A stretch of 64,000 bases of DNA from Bacteroidetes bacterium 43-93 (GTDB lineage: Bacteria; Bacteroidota; Bacteroidia; Chitinophagales; Chitinophagaceae): assembly GCA_001897855.1 (NCBI GenBank), contig MKUO01000007.1, positions 310,001 through 374,000 of the forward strand, read 5' to 3'. This document shows, piece after piece, positions 25,142 to 33,654 of this stretch (the stretch's first letter is position 1; every line of letters starts with the position of its first letter). The notes below the pieces were generated by a model that searched no databases, was not told the origin of the DNA, and worked only from the letters and a program-made list of their open reading frames with translations. A program made the position numbers and the translations under genes.

Positions 25142-27130
25142 TTAATTAAGGGCGGCTACGGGTTTATTTCCCATTACCGAAAAGTAGAAGGTTGTGCCCT
25201 GGCCTTTTTCACTTTTCAACCATATATCACCACCGTTCTGTTTAATGAATTCACGGCAAAGCATCAGGCCAATGCTATTGCCCACTTCATCAGATGTGCC
25301 GACGGTACTAAAATTATACGGCTCAAATATATGTTTCTGCCTTTCAGGATCTATCCCTATTCCATTATCCTTTACGGAGAATATGATACGCCCGTCATTT
25401 TGCTCTGCACCTATTTCTATATTGCCGCCGGTGCGGGTATATTTTATGGCATTAGAGAGCAGGTTGCGTACCACGAATTTAAAGTGGTTCTCGTCTGTAT
25501 ATATCTGTGTTTGTACCGGTACTCTGTTTTGAATCGTGATGTTTTTATTATCTGCCGTTACCTTCAGCAGTTTCAGGTTATTGTTGAGTACATCCGTCAC
25601 GTTAAATACTGATTGCTGCAATGTCACCCCTTTGATTTGTAGTTTGCCCCAGTTCAGCAGTTTGTCCAGTGTTTCAATAGAAGCCTGAGAATTCTCATCC
25701 AGTGAATCAAGTATAAATTCCTTTTCGCTTTCCGGTGTTGCCGGGTTGCGGTATATATCCAGCAGTACGGGTATATTACCTATCGGTCCGCGCAAGTCGT
25801 GGCCCACAATAGAAAACAAGCGGTCTTTTAGATCGTTCAGTCTTTTAAGTTCCTGTTCGCGCCCGACAAGTTCTTTATTCAGCTTGCGGCTTTTAGCAAA
25901 GAAAAATAATAAGGTTATCAGCGTTATAGCCAACACCAATGCTATAACAATAATGTAGTTTTTCTTTTGCAGGTTGCGCTGTTCCGATTTGCGCAGCGCA
26001 TCAAGCTGTGTGTTCGATTTATTCAGTTCGTATTGTGCCTGCAGGTTCGCTATTTCCTTCATCTTATCCATCGTAAAGATGCTGTCATGTAGCTCACGCG
26101 CTTTCCTCAGGTAGGCAACTTCGTCTTTATAATCTCCGTTAGTATCTGCAAGGTGCGCCAGGGAGTTTAATACTTCTGAGCGTAGCAGTTTATTGTCTAT
26201 GCTTTTTGCTAGTACATATGCCTGCGCCAATGCATCCGTTGCCTTATCAACATCACTGCCAAAATAAGACTGGGCCACATATTGGAGTACCCGGGCCTGC
26301 TCTTCTTTTAAATTTTTCTCTTTAGCAATAGCAAGCGACTTGTTATAGTATTCAAGGGCTTTCTTGTGATTATTTTGTTCAGCATAGATCCGGCCTATGT
26401 TCATTAATGGCTGTAGGCGTATCTCTTCCAATTCCGGGCTTTTAGCCAGGTCCAGCGATTTTTGAAAATAATATAATGCGGAATCATAATTATTTTCCTT
26501 CGCAAACTGTACGCCCATGTTATTATACAAGTAAGCAGTATTCCCTGTTTTTTTTGTGTGTACTGCAAGGTCAAGGGCTTTGTGCAAATAGGCTTTCGCC
26601 TGGTTATTATTACCGCTGAAATCGTTGGCGGTGCCAAGCTTAATATAAGTAGAGATAAGGTTAGGCGTATCATTTACTCTTTCGAAGTATTGCAGTGCTT
26701 TGAGAAAGTGGCCTACCGCGGGTTGAAACTGGCCTCTGCGTCCTTCCACCACGCCCAATGCATTATGGGCTTTTGCAATTCCCGGTTCATTGTGCATGGA
26801 AGTATATATGGCTAAGGCTTGTTCTCCTGCTTCCTGTGCCCGCACTGCAAACCCTATTTGATCGTATACGCCGCAAAGCATACCAAGCATGGATGCTTTT
26901 CCGGGTAAATAGTTGCGGTCAGTAAATCGTTTAAGCCCCTGCTCCAGGTATACTTTAGCGGAATCCTCGTTGGAATTTTTGAAATAATCGAATATCTGCC
27001 GGTAAACAATTAGTTTTTGTGTATCTGTTGCCGCATTATTTATTAATGCCTGGAAGTTAGGATGATCTGTCTGGGCAGTAGAAATTACAGATGTCAATAT
27101 AAGTATCAGTCCGGTCAGTACGCGCCTCAT
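25142..27130 (-). CDS. TPR-containing membrane sensor histidine kinase
   Basis: A 662-residue two-component kinase. Order: signal peptide (1-19), about seven periplasmic TPR repeats (about 50-360), a short coiled coil, one transmembrane helix (NYIIVIALVLAITLITLLFFFAK), then a cytosolic HisKA domain with phospho-acceptor His444 (SIVGHDLRGPIGN) and HATPase_c with N box NLLSNAIKY, G1 box DNGIGI and G2 region GNSIGLMLCREF. This sensor layout is typical of Bacteroidota. No response regulator or receiver domain is nearby, so it is an orphan. It has its own -7 box at 27177-27171, 41 bases before the ATG. Confidence 0.9.
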   Translation of the reverse strand: MRRVLTGLILILTSVISTAQTDHPNFQALINNAATDTQKLIVYRQIFDYFKNSNEDSAKVYLEQGLKRFTDRNYLPGKASMLGMLCGVYDQIGFAVRAQEAGEQALAIYTSMHNEPGIAKAHNALGVVEGRRGQFQPAVGHFLKALQYFERVNDTPNLISTYIKLGTANDFSGNNNQAKAYLHKALDLAVHTKKTGNTAYLYNNMGVQFAKENNYDSALYYFQKSLDLAKSPELEEIRLQPLMNIGRIYAEQNNHKKALEYYNKSLAIAKEKNLKEEQARVLQYVAQSYFGSDVDKATDALAQAYVLAKSIDNKLLRSEVLNSLAHLADTNGDYKDEVAYLRKARELHDSIFTMDKMKEIANLQAQYELNKSNTQLDALRKSEQRNLQKKNYIIVIALVLAITLITLLFFFAKSRKLNKELVGREQELKRLNDLKDRLFSIVGHDLRGPIGNIPVLLDIYRNPATPESEKEFILDSLDENSQASIETLDKLLNWGKLQIKGVTLQQSVFNVTDVLNNNLKLLKVTADNKNITIQNRVPVQTQIYTDENHFKFVVRNLLSNAIKYTRTGGNIEIGAEQNDGRIIFSVKDNGIGIDPERQKHIFEPYNFSTVGTSDEVGNSIGLMLCREFIKQNGGDIWLKSEKGQGTTFYFSVMGNKPVAALN

Positions 27131-27170
27131 CTAATAATATGCTTGGGTTCTTGAATGCTGTAATCAACCC

Positions 27171-27177
27171 CAAAGTA
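27171..27177 (-). promoter_or_regulatory. Promoter -7-like element of TPR kinase gene
   Basis: TACTTTG on the minus strand, a TAn-TTTG variant of the -7 box with one base fewer in the spacer. Confidence 0.4.
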
Positions 27178-27248
27178 GTGCTGAAATATTAAAAAATCAA
27201 ATGCAGGTATTTTTACGGCTATTTATACTTGTTTTTGTATAATAATAT

Positions 27249-27428
27249 TTAAATGCCGGATAGCTCGAGCACTAAAGCAACTGTAACGGTAATCATGATC
27301 GACCAAAACAGTGGGCCTGTTTTGAGGAAACGGTTCTTTTTTACATGTGGTTCAAAAGGGATCACCTTCCTCGCCTTCCTGATGTGTGGCTGGTCATTAT
27401 TTTCAATAGACCTGAGAGCGATCTGCAT
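27249..27428 (-). CDS. 59-residue single-pass membrane protein
   Basis: A short gene easily missed by length cut-offs. It encodes a basic cytosolic N-terminal half (HIRKARKVIPFEPHVKKNRF) and one C-terminal transmembrane helix (LFWSIMITVTVALVLEL) ending at a TAA. The charge layout (positive side inside, then hydrophobic helix) and clean start and stop favour it over the plus-strand open frame that overlaps it. Upstream are a possible promoter (TTG at 27472-27470, TATATTTA at 27447-27440) and two 16-bp palindromes. The TPR kinase gene follows after 118 bases on the same strand. No family recognised; function unknown. Confidence 0.5.
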   Translation of the reverse strand: MQIALRSIENNDQPHIRKARKVIPFEPHVKKNRFLKTGPLFWSIMITVTVALVLELSGI

Positions 27429-27439
27429 AACATAGTGTT

Positions 27440-27447
27440 TAAATATA
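27440..27447 (-). promoter_or_regulatory. Possible promoter of the 59-residue protein gene
   Basis: TATATTTA on the minus strand (one base off TAnnTTTG), with TTG 22 bases upstream at 27472-27470. The palindromic sites begin at 27475, directly upstream of the -33 position. Confidence 0.4.
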
Positions 27448-27474
27448 AAAATCGTACCTGGTTTGTTATCAATA

Positions 27475-27512
27475 GGTGAGGCATCTCACCGCCTATGGTG
27501 ATATATATCACC
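27475..27512. promoter_or_regulatory. Twin 16-bp palindromic operator
   Basis: GGTGAGGCATCTCACC (27475-27490) and GGTGATATATATCACC (27497-27512) share the form GGTGA-N6-TCACC. Their centres are 22 bp apart, about two helical turns. The half-site and spacing resemble CRP/FNR-family sites (TGTGA-N6-TCACA). They lie upstream of the 59-residue protein gene, with estimated centres near -49 and -71 of its putative start site. Confidence 0.6.
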
Positions 27513-27700
27513 TGTTATTTTTTACACTTATAATAACTGACTGATAAGATACAATTCCGTTGCTTGTTAGATGCGAAAATATTATAATCAGGAGTTAAAA
27601 ATACATGGTCGGAATAAAAATTGCATTAAATTTTATTTAAAATATAAGTCCGTTGAATACAAGTCAGTTAGGTTTTAATTATATCTGTTCCTGACGTAAC

Positions 27701-27734
27701 AAAAAAAAATGGCACGGTAATTACCGTGCCATTT
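27701..27734 (-). terminator. Terminator of ppa
   Basis: Perfect 28-bp palindrome AAATGGCACGGTAA / TTACCGTGCCATTT, followed on the minus strand by a run of T. The stretch 27513-27700 holds no recognisable gene and is AT-rich. Confidence 0.88.
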
Positions 27735-27757
27735 ACTTTTGAAAGGTTTCCTGCCCC

Positions 27758-28288
27758 CTAATATTTCGCTTTATAATCGTTTATAGCCTTCTCCACTATT
27801 TGCATGGCTACTTCTTTATTTTGGAAGTCTTCTACCAGCACTGTTTTATTTTCCAGCGTCTTATACTCTTCAAAGAAGTGTTTCAGTTCACTGTGAAAAT
27901 AGGATGGCAGTTGCTCTATATCGTCAATATGGTTTACACTAACATCGTCAGCAGCTACAGCTATGATCTTGTCATCGCCTTCGTTATTGTCTATCATACG
28001 CATTACGCCTATTATTTTGGCGCGCACGATGCATAATGGTTGTATCTCAATTTGTGACAGCACCAATATATCCAGCGGGTCATTATCCTCGCCCAGTGTT
28101 TGCGGGATAAAACCATAGTTTGCGGGGTAAAATACGGATGAGTAAAGCACGCGGTCCAGCATCAGCATCCCTGTTTCTTTGTCCAGTTCATATTTTGCCC
28201 TGCTGTTTTTGGGTATTTCAATAATAGAATTCAGCACCGCCGGTTTTTCTTGTCCAATTGCCACCTGGTGCCATGGATTAAAATTCAT
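27758..28288 (-). CDS. ppa: Inorganic pyrophosphatase (family I)
   Basis: Hydrolyses pyrophosphate in the cytosol to drive biosynthetic reactions. The family I signature [10 protein letters not shown] is intact. The Mg-binding and active-site segments [20 protein letters not shown] and [18 protein letters not shown] are in the expected order, and 176 residues is the usual bacterial length. It is monocistronic: a TAnnTTTG promoter lies upstream and a perfect palindromic terminator downstream. Confidence 0.95.
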   Translation of the reverse strand: MNFNPWHQVAIGQEKPAVLNSIIEIPKNSRAKYELDKETGMLMLDRVLYSSVFYPANYGFIPQTLGEDNDPLDILVLSQIEIQPLCIVRAKIIGVMRMIDNNEGDDKIIAVAADDVSVNHIDDIEQLPSYFHSELKHFFEEYKTLENKTVLVEDFQNKEVAMQIVEKAINDYKAKY

Positions 28289-28313
28289 AAACTCAATAGT
28301 TTTTTTACGGCCG

Positions 28314-28321
28314 CAAAGCTA
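28314..28321 (-). promoter_or_regulatory. Promoter -7 element of ppa
   Basis: TAGCTTTG on the minus strand, exact TAnnTTTG match, 25 bases before the ATG. Confidence 0.6.
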
Positions 28322-28357
28322 CTGATATTAGCACGGACGGTAAAAATATCATCGGGA

Positions 28358-29698
28358 TTATCTTATATCATCTTTTTTATAATCCTGCAGTTTTTCTAAT
28401 GTCTGCTCTCGGTAGCGCAGGGTGCCTTTTTTGGTAACTGCTATCCGTTGTGCCTTGTATATACCCGAATGCCCGCTGAAATAATAGGCGGTAAAACATG
28501 CAATGGCATAAAACAGTACATGTTCTCCGCCAAATAGTTCTATACCCATCAAGGTGCAGGCTATAGGTGTATTGGTGGCGCCGGCAAATACGGCTATAAA
28601 ACCAAGTCCTGCAAAAAGGTCTGCCGGGGCGCCTGTGTAAGCGGCTATAGTATTACCCAGGGTAGCTCCAATGAAAAATAACGGGGTTACTTCTCCCCCT
28701 TTAAAGCCCGTACCAAGTGTAACCGCTGTAAAGATGATCTTCCAGAGCCAGCTAAGGTCTGTTACTCCACCTGCATGAAATGCGTTTACAATGGATATGC
28801 CATTGGGATATTTAGAGCTTACACCAAGTCCAAGATAATCTTCTGTGCCCAGTGCATAAGTCAAACCTATTATTGCCAGGCCCCCCAGTGCGGGTATCAG
28901 CCACTGATGTTTGGGGATATACGCCTTGCTCGTCTTGCTGATGCCATGAGATAGCCAGGCAAACAGATAGCTTGCCAGCCCGAATGCGGCCCCGGCAAGT
29001 ACCGCCTTTGCCAAAAGCAAAAGGTAGCTGCCGGGCGATGCTGCCTGCAAATGAATTGCGGAAAGGCTGATCTGGTAATGCGTATGGTGAATACCCCATG
29101 CCGTGCACACGATATCTGCAAATACGGATGCGATAAACGACGGTATCAGCGCATTGTACTGGATCCTGCCGATGGCCAGTACTTCCAGGGCAAATATGGC
29201 ACCTGTTAGCGGTGTACCAAACACTGCTCCGAAACCTGCTGCAATACCGGTGATCAGTAGGATGCGAATGTCTTGCTTATCCAGCCGGAACCATTTACCC
29301 AGCAATTGCGCCATACTACCGCCTATCTGTACCGCGGTACCTTCCCTTCCGGCAGATCCGCCAAACAAATGGGTGATGATCGTGGTGACTAATACCAGCG
29401 GTGCCATGCGTGCTGGTACACCACCGCCGGGCTCGTGTATCTCATCCATGATCAGGTTATTCCCGGCTTCAGCATTCTTACCCCATAGTTTGTATAGAAA
29501 ATGTATAACTACACCGGCAATTGGTAGCAGGAATAACAGCCAGGAATGTTGCCAGCGAAATTGTGTGGATGCATCAAGAAGGTATAGAAACAGCGCAACC
29601 AGTGACCCGACAATAAACGAGACCGGGATCGCAATTAAGGTCCATTTTACTAAATGACGAATGATATAGCTGAATTCAGAAGCGTATATTTTTTTCAT
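28358..29698 (-). CDS. CLC-F type fluoride/proton antiporter (CLC superfamily)
   Basis: A 446-residue CLC-fold inner-membrane protein. The gating glutamate is Glu119 in [15 protein letters not shown]. In the second anion-binding loop, canonical chloride CLCs read GGIFAP, whereas this protein reads GGEVTP (Glu336, Thr338). The first loop is GNN (79-81) where chloride CLCs have GSGIP. From established work on CLC-F proteins, the E-x-T replacement and GREGT are marks of the fluoride/proton antiporter branch. The gene is preceded by a fluoride-riboswitch-like aptamer in its leader, which strongly supports fluoride export as its job. A general chloride channel annotation would be the default alternative. 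Confidence 0.82.
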   Translation of the reverse strand: MKKIYASEFSYIIRHLVKWTLIAIPVSFIVGSLVALFLYLLDASTQFRWQHSWLLFLLPIAGVVIHFLYKLWGKNAEAGNNLIMDEIHEPGGGVPARMAPLVLVTTIITHLFGGSAGREGTAVQIGGSMAQLLGKWFRLDKQDIRILLITGIAAGFGAVFGTPLTGAIFALEVLAIGRIQYNALIPSFIASVFADIVCTAWGIHHTHYQISLSAIHLQAASPGSYLLLLAKAVLAGAAFGLASYLFAWLSHGISKTSKAYIPKHQWLIPALGGLAIIGLTYALGTEDYLGLGVSSKYPNGISIVNAFHAGGVTDLSWLWKIIFTAVTLGTGFKGGEVTPLFFIGATLGNTIAAYTGAPADLFAGLGFIAVFAGATNTPIACTLMGIELFGGEHVLFYAIACFTAYYFSGHSGIYKAQRIAVTKKGTLRYREQTLEKLQDYKKDDIR

Positions 29699-29742
29699 AC
29701 CTGCATATAAAGATTGGCAACATATAGTTGCGGTCTGCAGGC
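29699..29742 (-). promoter_or_regulatory. Possible expression platform of the fluoride riboswitch
   Basis: GCCTGCA (29742-29736, the 3' edge of the aptamer) is complementary over seven pairs (one G-U) to TGCAGGT (29705-29699), which abuts the ATG. A small hairpin GCAAC-TATAT-GTTGC (29731-29717) lies between them. The first bases of GCCTGCA also take part in the aptamer pseudoknot, so the two structures exclude each other. Inference: fluoride frees the start codon. Confidence 0.5.
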
Positions 29743-29790
29743 GCCATCAGCTTCTTTAAAGCGGTTTATTACAGGAAGACACCATTTCCT
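29735..29790 (-). ncRNA. Fluoride riboswitch (crcB motif) aptamer
   Basis: Minus-strand RNA that follows the known aptamer element by element. P1 is AGGAA / UUCCU (29790-29786 with 29777-29773), closing an eight-base loop AUGGUGUC. Then comes UAAAC, and P2 is GCUU / AAGC (29762-29759 with 29753-29750). The conserved CUGAUGG runs from 29750 to 29744. The pseudoknot pairs loop bases GGUGUC (29783-29778) with GGCGCC (29745-29740), six pairs with two G-U. The Thermotoga petrophila aptamer has the same loop length, AAAC joint, P2 position and UGAU. The P1 sequence differs from common forms but keeps pairing. It sits between a promoter box and the CLC-F gene. Confidence 0.9.
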
Positions 29791-29799
29791 TTTGCGTAG

Positions 29800-29807
29800 C
29801 AAATATA
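29800..29807 (-). promoter_or_regulatory. Promoter -7 element of the riboswitch-CLC transcript
   Basis: TATATTTG on the minus strand, exact TAnnTTTG match. It ends ten bases before the aptamer, so the RNA should begin almost at P1. The remainder of the gap to 30082 is AT-rich, with nothing else recognised except possible rightward promoter sequence. Confidence 0.65.
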
Positions 29808-30082
29808 ATTAGAAATCAAATAAGTTGGTTACTGTAACCGCTTAATGGTTCAGTTATAAATTTTTACCGCCTTCTCAAAAATCATTAATTTTGCCTGAGT
29901 TCTTTGACATATAAACCCTAAACAATTTCACATCCGCACACAAGAAAACCCAAAGCCTTAAAAGACTAGCAAAAACTAACATTTTCTAACAAATATGACA
30001 TTGCGTCATATCTAATTATTTGATTATTAATAATAATATTGCTTGTTTAGCGAGCCTGAAGTTTACCTATCTTTAAGTAAGA

Positions 30083-31453
30083 ATGTTATACGCTATTGTA
30101 GATATTGAGACCACGGGAAGTTTTGCCTCCAGCAACGGCATTACCGAGATAGCAATAGCGATACATGATGGTAAGCAAGTGATCCATTTTTATGAGACGC
30201 TTGTCAACCCTCAAAATCCCATCCCATTCTTCATCCAGAAGCTTACAGGTATTACCAATGAAATGGTAGCGCACGCACCGTCATTTGCTGAGGTAGCCGG
30301 GCAGGTTCATGAATTGTTGCAGGACAAGGTATTTGTTGCACATAATGTCAATTTCGACTATTCTTTTCTCAAATACCAGATGGAGTCTGCAGGTTATGAG
30401 CTTACTACGCGCAAGCTATGTACCATACGCCTGGCACGTAAGATCATACCGGGTTATCGTAGTTATGGCCTGGGCAAGCTTTGTCACCAATTAGGTATCA
30501 ATCTTACTAACCATCACCGCGCCGGCGGGGATGCACTGGCTACTGCAGAATTGTTCAGTATGCTGTTAGAAAAAGATGGGGAAGGTGTAATAGCCGCGAT
30601 GCTGAAAGGACGTAACAGCGAGCAATACCTGCCGCCACATGTTCCTGTTGAAGAGGTAGAACGCTTACCTAAACAGCCTGGCGTGTATTACTTCTATAAC
30701 AATACCGGTAAAGTAGTGTATGTGGGTAAGGCCAAGAATTTGTCGCGCAGGGTACGCAGCCACTTCAGCAATAACAAGGCCGGTAAGCAAAAGCAGGACT
30801 TCCTGAGAGATATTCATCGCATCAGCTATAAGGAATGTGCTACTGACCTGATGGCACACATACTGGAAAGTACGGAGATACGTCGTCTGTGGCCCATATA
30901 CAATCGCTGCCAGCGGGGATACCTGCCTAAGTTCGGGCTGTTTGTGTATGAAGACAGGCAGGGATATAAGCGTTTTGCTATAGAGAAGAACAAACACTAC
31001 TTCAAGCCTATCCATACTTTCAATACGTTGATAGAAGGCCACAATCGCCTGCGGGAAATGATCGGTGAATTTGGATTGTGCGCTCGTTTATGCAACCTGG
31101 CTAAGAGTGCTGACTGCAGCAAAGGTGTATTTGCAGATAGCTGCACCGGCGAATGCAGCGCGTTGCTTCACATGGATGAATATAACAACAGAGTGGATAA
31201 AGCAGTTAATTGGCTGCAAATGCAGTTACCAACGTTTGCGTTTATAGACAAGGGTATTGCAGAGGATGAGCAGAGTTGCATCCTGGTAAGAAAAGGCAAC
31301 TTCTATGGTATGGGCTATTTGAAGGACGGAGTATTGCCGGACGATCTCGATCAATTGCAGGAGCAATTAGAGCCCATGCCTGACAACGACTTCATACGCA
31401 ACCTGGTGTACAAGCATGCAGTTAACTATCCTGAAAAGTGCGTGAATTTCTAA
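30083..31453 (+). CDS. DnaQ-like exonuclease fused to GIY-YIG (UvrC/Cho-like) nuclease
   Basis: A 456-residue two-nuclease protein for DNA repair. Residues 1-165 are a DEDDh 3'-5' exonuclease: VDIETTG (Asp7, Glu9), HNVNFDYSFL (Asp92), and HHRAGGDALAT (His145, Asp150). Residues about 195-280 are a GIY-YIG domain (PGVYYF 199-204, VYVGKAKNLSRRVRSHF 212-228). Next comes a Cys-rich segment with Cys333, Cys337, Cys345, Cys354 and Cys358, similar in spacing to the iron-sulfur cysteines of UvrC. The rest is an undefined C-terminal domain. No UvrC helix-hairpin-helix or RNase H-like half is present, so this resembles Cho-type incision enzymes. Known as a fusion in Bacteroidota and Actinobacteria. Confidence 0.88.
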   Translation: MLYAIVDIETTGSFASSNGITEIAIAIHDGKQVIHFYETLVNPQNPIPFFIQKLTGITNEMVAHAPSFAEVAGQVHELLQDKVFVAHNVNFDYSFLKYQMESAGYELTTRKLCTIRLARKIIPGYRSYGLGKLCHQLGINLTNHHRAGGDALATAELFSMLLEKDGEGVIAAMLKGRNSEQYLPPHVPVEEVERLPKQPGVYYFYNNTGKVVYVGKAKNLSRRVRSHFSNNKAGKQKQDFLRDIHRISYKECATDLMAHILESTEIRRLWPIYNRCQRGYLPKFGLFVYEDRQGYKRFAIEKNKHYFKPIHTFNTLIEGHNRLREMIGEFGLCARLCNLAKSADCSKGVFADSCTGECSALLHMDEYNNRVDKAVNWLQMQLPTFAFIDKGIAEDEQSCILVRKGNFYGMGYLKDGVLPDDLDQLQEQLEPMPDNDFIRNLVYKHAVNYPEKCVNF

Positions 31454-31458
31454 GCGGC

Positions 31459-33483
31459 TTATTGCGCCAGCCAGTATTTTCTCAGTAGCCATTCAGCAAC
31501 GGCTATTATCAATATCACAAGGAAATACCACCTCCAGTCTACAAGCGATACTGTTATCGTGTTCGATTGTATCACCGGTTTGATCTTATCGTTCTTTGTA
31601 ATGCTGTCGTAGAGCGAAGTGATTTGCTGGGCAGGCACAAAAGCTCCGTTGTATTTCTTTGCAATACCGTATAGCAGTTTATAATCGGCGCCACCTTCCA
31701 TTTGTTCCGGTGAGCTATGCGTTACCGTAAAGCTGCCTGATGCGGAGTATGCAGTGCCATTGTAGCGTGTTTGTGCAGTATAGGTGTAGTTGCCCTCAGG
31801 CCATATTCCGGTATTCAGCCTGTAAGATGTGCCATTGCGTTCAAAGCTGAAATTCTGCTTTTTGCCTGTACTATCGGTAATGGTTAGTTGCACATCAGGT
31901 GTGTTTACCTGTTGGTTACTGGCATTCAGCACGTATGCATTGATATATACTGCTTCCTGGTCATTCCATACATACTTCGATACCGATGTATAAAAGGGCT
32001 TCTCCGTACTGTTAGCGGCCAGGAAACTCACCGTCTGCCGGATGCATTCATCAATGGTATTGTGCGTATTGAAGTTCTTATATTCATACAGCCTCCATCT
32101 CCACATACCGGTGCCGGTTGTGAGCGCCATTGGTGTAGTACCTTGCTGCAGCATCCATAAAGGTTGGCCATTGTCTTTCTGTTTGAAGAGGATATCAGTA
32201 TTGCCATTAGGTTGTATACTACCCATAGGCACACTCAGCGGTGGCATTTTGTCTAATATGGCCTGCAGGTTTTGCGGTGTGGTAAAGATGCTGAATGACG
32301 GGTTGAGAGCGGGGTAGGCATCATGCATGGCGGCTACATTCACGTTAAGTGTTGCTGGTGTTGCATTGTATAGTGCCGCAGTGTTTGTTTGATTACCCAG
32401 TATATACCATATAGGTTTATGCGATGCTGCAAACTGCGATTGATAGTTATAGATACCGGAAGGCAGGTCGTGCGCGATGATCACACGGTAACTGCTAAGA
32501 GGTGGCAAGTTGCCGCCAGTATGTACTGTTACCTTGTAGGTTTCCACATCGCTCAATGCTTCTTTAATGGCATTGATATCGGGGTGGGGTGCACTGCCAA
32601 CTATTAAGATGTTCTTCTTTTCATCTACAACCTCTATGAAGATGTCCTTGCGGTTGTTAGTTGTATTGGTTTCGCCATCAGCGGCGGGTGCATCAATGAT
32701 ATAATGATGTAATCCCGGCTTATCTGCTTTTACAGCAAAAGATACAGATCGATCGTAGTGCGCATTGCTGATGCTTAACGGAACAGTGCCAATGCTTTGC
32801 CCGTTTTCTGATAAGCGCACGGTGTTATTATATCCGTTTAGTAAGGTTGCTACAATATCTGCCCTTATCTCGAACTGGCTGTTTAAAGAAGCCGTCTTAT
32901 TATAGTACGTCTGCGTAATGCGTAAGTCCTTTTGTTCACTGCTATCGCCAATGCCTATGCTGTAAACAGGCGACTGTATTGATAGTTGTTGATAAAGGGG
33001 ATTGCTGCCCTGGTTATACTTACCATCGGATGCAAGGATAACTGCCCCCAGGTTTTGCGTACCATAGTACTCCTGTACCCTGTTGAGCGCGGCTGCAATA
33101 TCAGTACCCGGCCTGGCAAAGTGATAGGGACTGTCGGCGGACACATTGTCCCCAAATCCCCAGGTAACCACTTTGTATTTGCCGGCCAGCCTTTCTGTTA
33201 ACTGTTGTGCCGCCTGGGTATAGCTGGTGGTGTCTTTACCAAGGGCGGTGGCAATAGACGCAGAATTATCCTGCAGAAAAACGATGACCGGCTTCTCTGT
33301 TTCATTTTTAGTAATGGTGATAGGCGGGGCCAATAAAAGCAGCAGGGTAAGCAGTACAACTATACCGCGTAATACTGCTGTAAGCCAGGGCATTGGAGTG
33401 CCTCTTTTTTTATCGGTACGGTACACCCAGTAGCCGGCAGCTACCGCCAATATGATGGATATGGCCCATGAGATGAATTGCAT
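31459..33483 (-). CDS. Membrane-anchored VWA-domain protein
   Basis: 674 residues. Two N-terminal membrane helices (about 1-20 and 38-55) are followed by a von Willebrand A domain with MIDAS start DNSAS (Asp72, Ser74, Ser76) and a later VILASDGKYNQGSNPLY segment. A long beta-rich periplasmic region follows, then a C-terminal membrane helix (YFLVILIIAVAEWLL). The layout resembles BatA/BatB-like or PF13519-type proteins of Bacteroidota, although no MoxR or other bat genes are nearby. Function unknown, perhaps envelope integrity. It converges with the exonuclease gene, with five bases between stops. Confidence 0.75.
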   Translation of the reverse strand: MQFISWAISIILAVAAGYWVYRTDKKRGTPMPWLTAVLRGIVVLLTLLLLLAPPITITKNETEKPVIVFLQDNSASIATALGKDTTSYTQAAQQLTERLAGKYKVVTWGFGDNVSADSPYHFARPGTDIAAALNRVQEYYGTQNLGAVILASDGKYNQGSNPLYQQLSIQSPVYSIGIGDSSEQKDLRITQTYYNKTASLNSQFEIRADIVATLLNGYNNTVRLSENGQSIGTVPLSISNAHYDRSVSFAVKADKPGLHHYIIDAPAADGETNTTNNRKDIFIEVVDEKKNILIVGSAPHPDINAIKEALSDVETYKVTVHTGGNLPPLSSYRVIIAHDLPSGIYNYQSQFAASHKPIWYILGNQTNTAALYNATPATLNVNVAAMHDAYPALNPSFSIFTTPQNLQAILDKMPPLSVPMGSIQPNGNTDILFKQKDNGQPLWMLQQGTTPMALTTGTGMWRWRLYEYKNFNTHNTIDECIRQTVSFLAANSTEKPFYTSVSKYVWNDQEAVYINAYVLNASNQQVNTPDVQLTITDSTGKKQNFSFERNGTSYRLNTGIWPEGNYTYTAQTRYNGTAYSASGSFTVTHSSPEQMEGGADYKLLYGIAKKYNGAFVPAQQITSLYDSITKNDKIKPVIQSNTITVSLVDWRWYFLVILIIAVAEWLLRKYWLAQ

Positions 33484-33641
33484 CAGTATTGCAATCTATG
33501 AAAAAACAGCTACTGAAATTGCTAAGATTATCTAACAATTGGAAATTGCAATTTCGCATGGCAGGATTTTTTCATTTGTTGGTTTATGCCTGAATTAATG
33601 GAATCCATAACTGCCCCAAAGCCTCATTTGGTACGTTTGGT

Positions 33642-33649
33642 TAATTTTG
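33642..33649 (+). promoter_or_regulatory. Promoter -7 element inside the apparent 5' end of the GNAT-like gene
   Basis: TAATTTTG, exact TAnnTTTG match, five bases before the ATG at 33655. It argues that the upstream ATG at 33586 is not the usual start. Confidence 0.55.
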
Positions 33650-33654
33650 CGCCC

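Noticed and set aside
27253..27435. 60-codon plus-strand reading frame
   Set aside because: It is the antisense shadow of the 59-residue membrane protein; its composition is irregular and it has no promoter or ribosome site, while the minus-strand frame has a sensible topology.
28358..29698. Default annotation as chloride channel
   Set aside because: Chloride-site residues are replaced by CLC-F-type residues and a fluoride aptamer precedes the gene.
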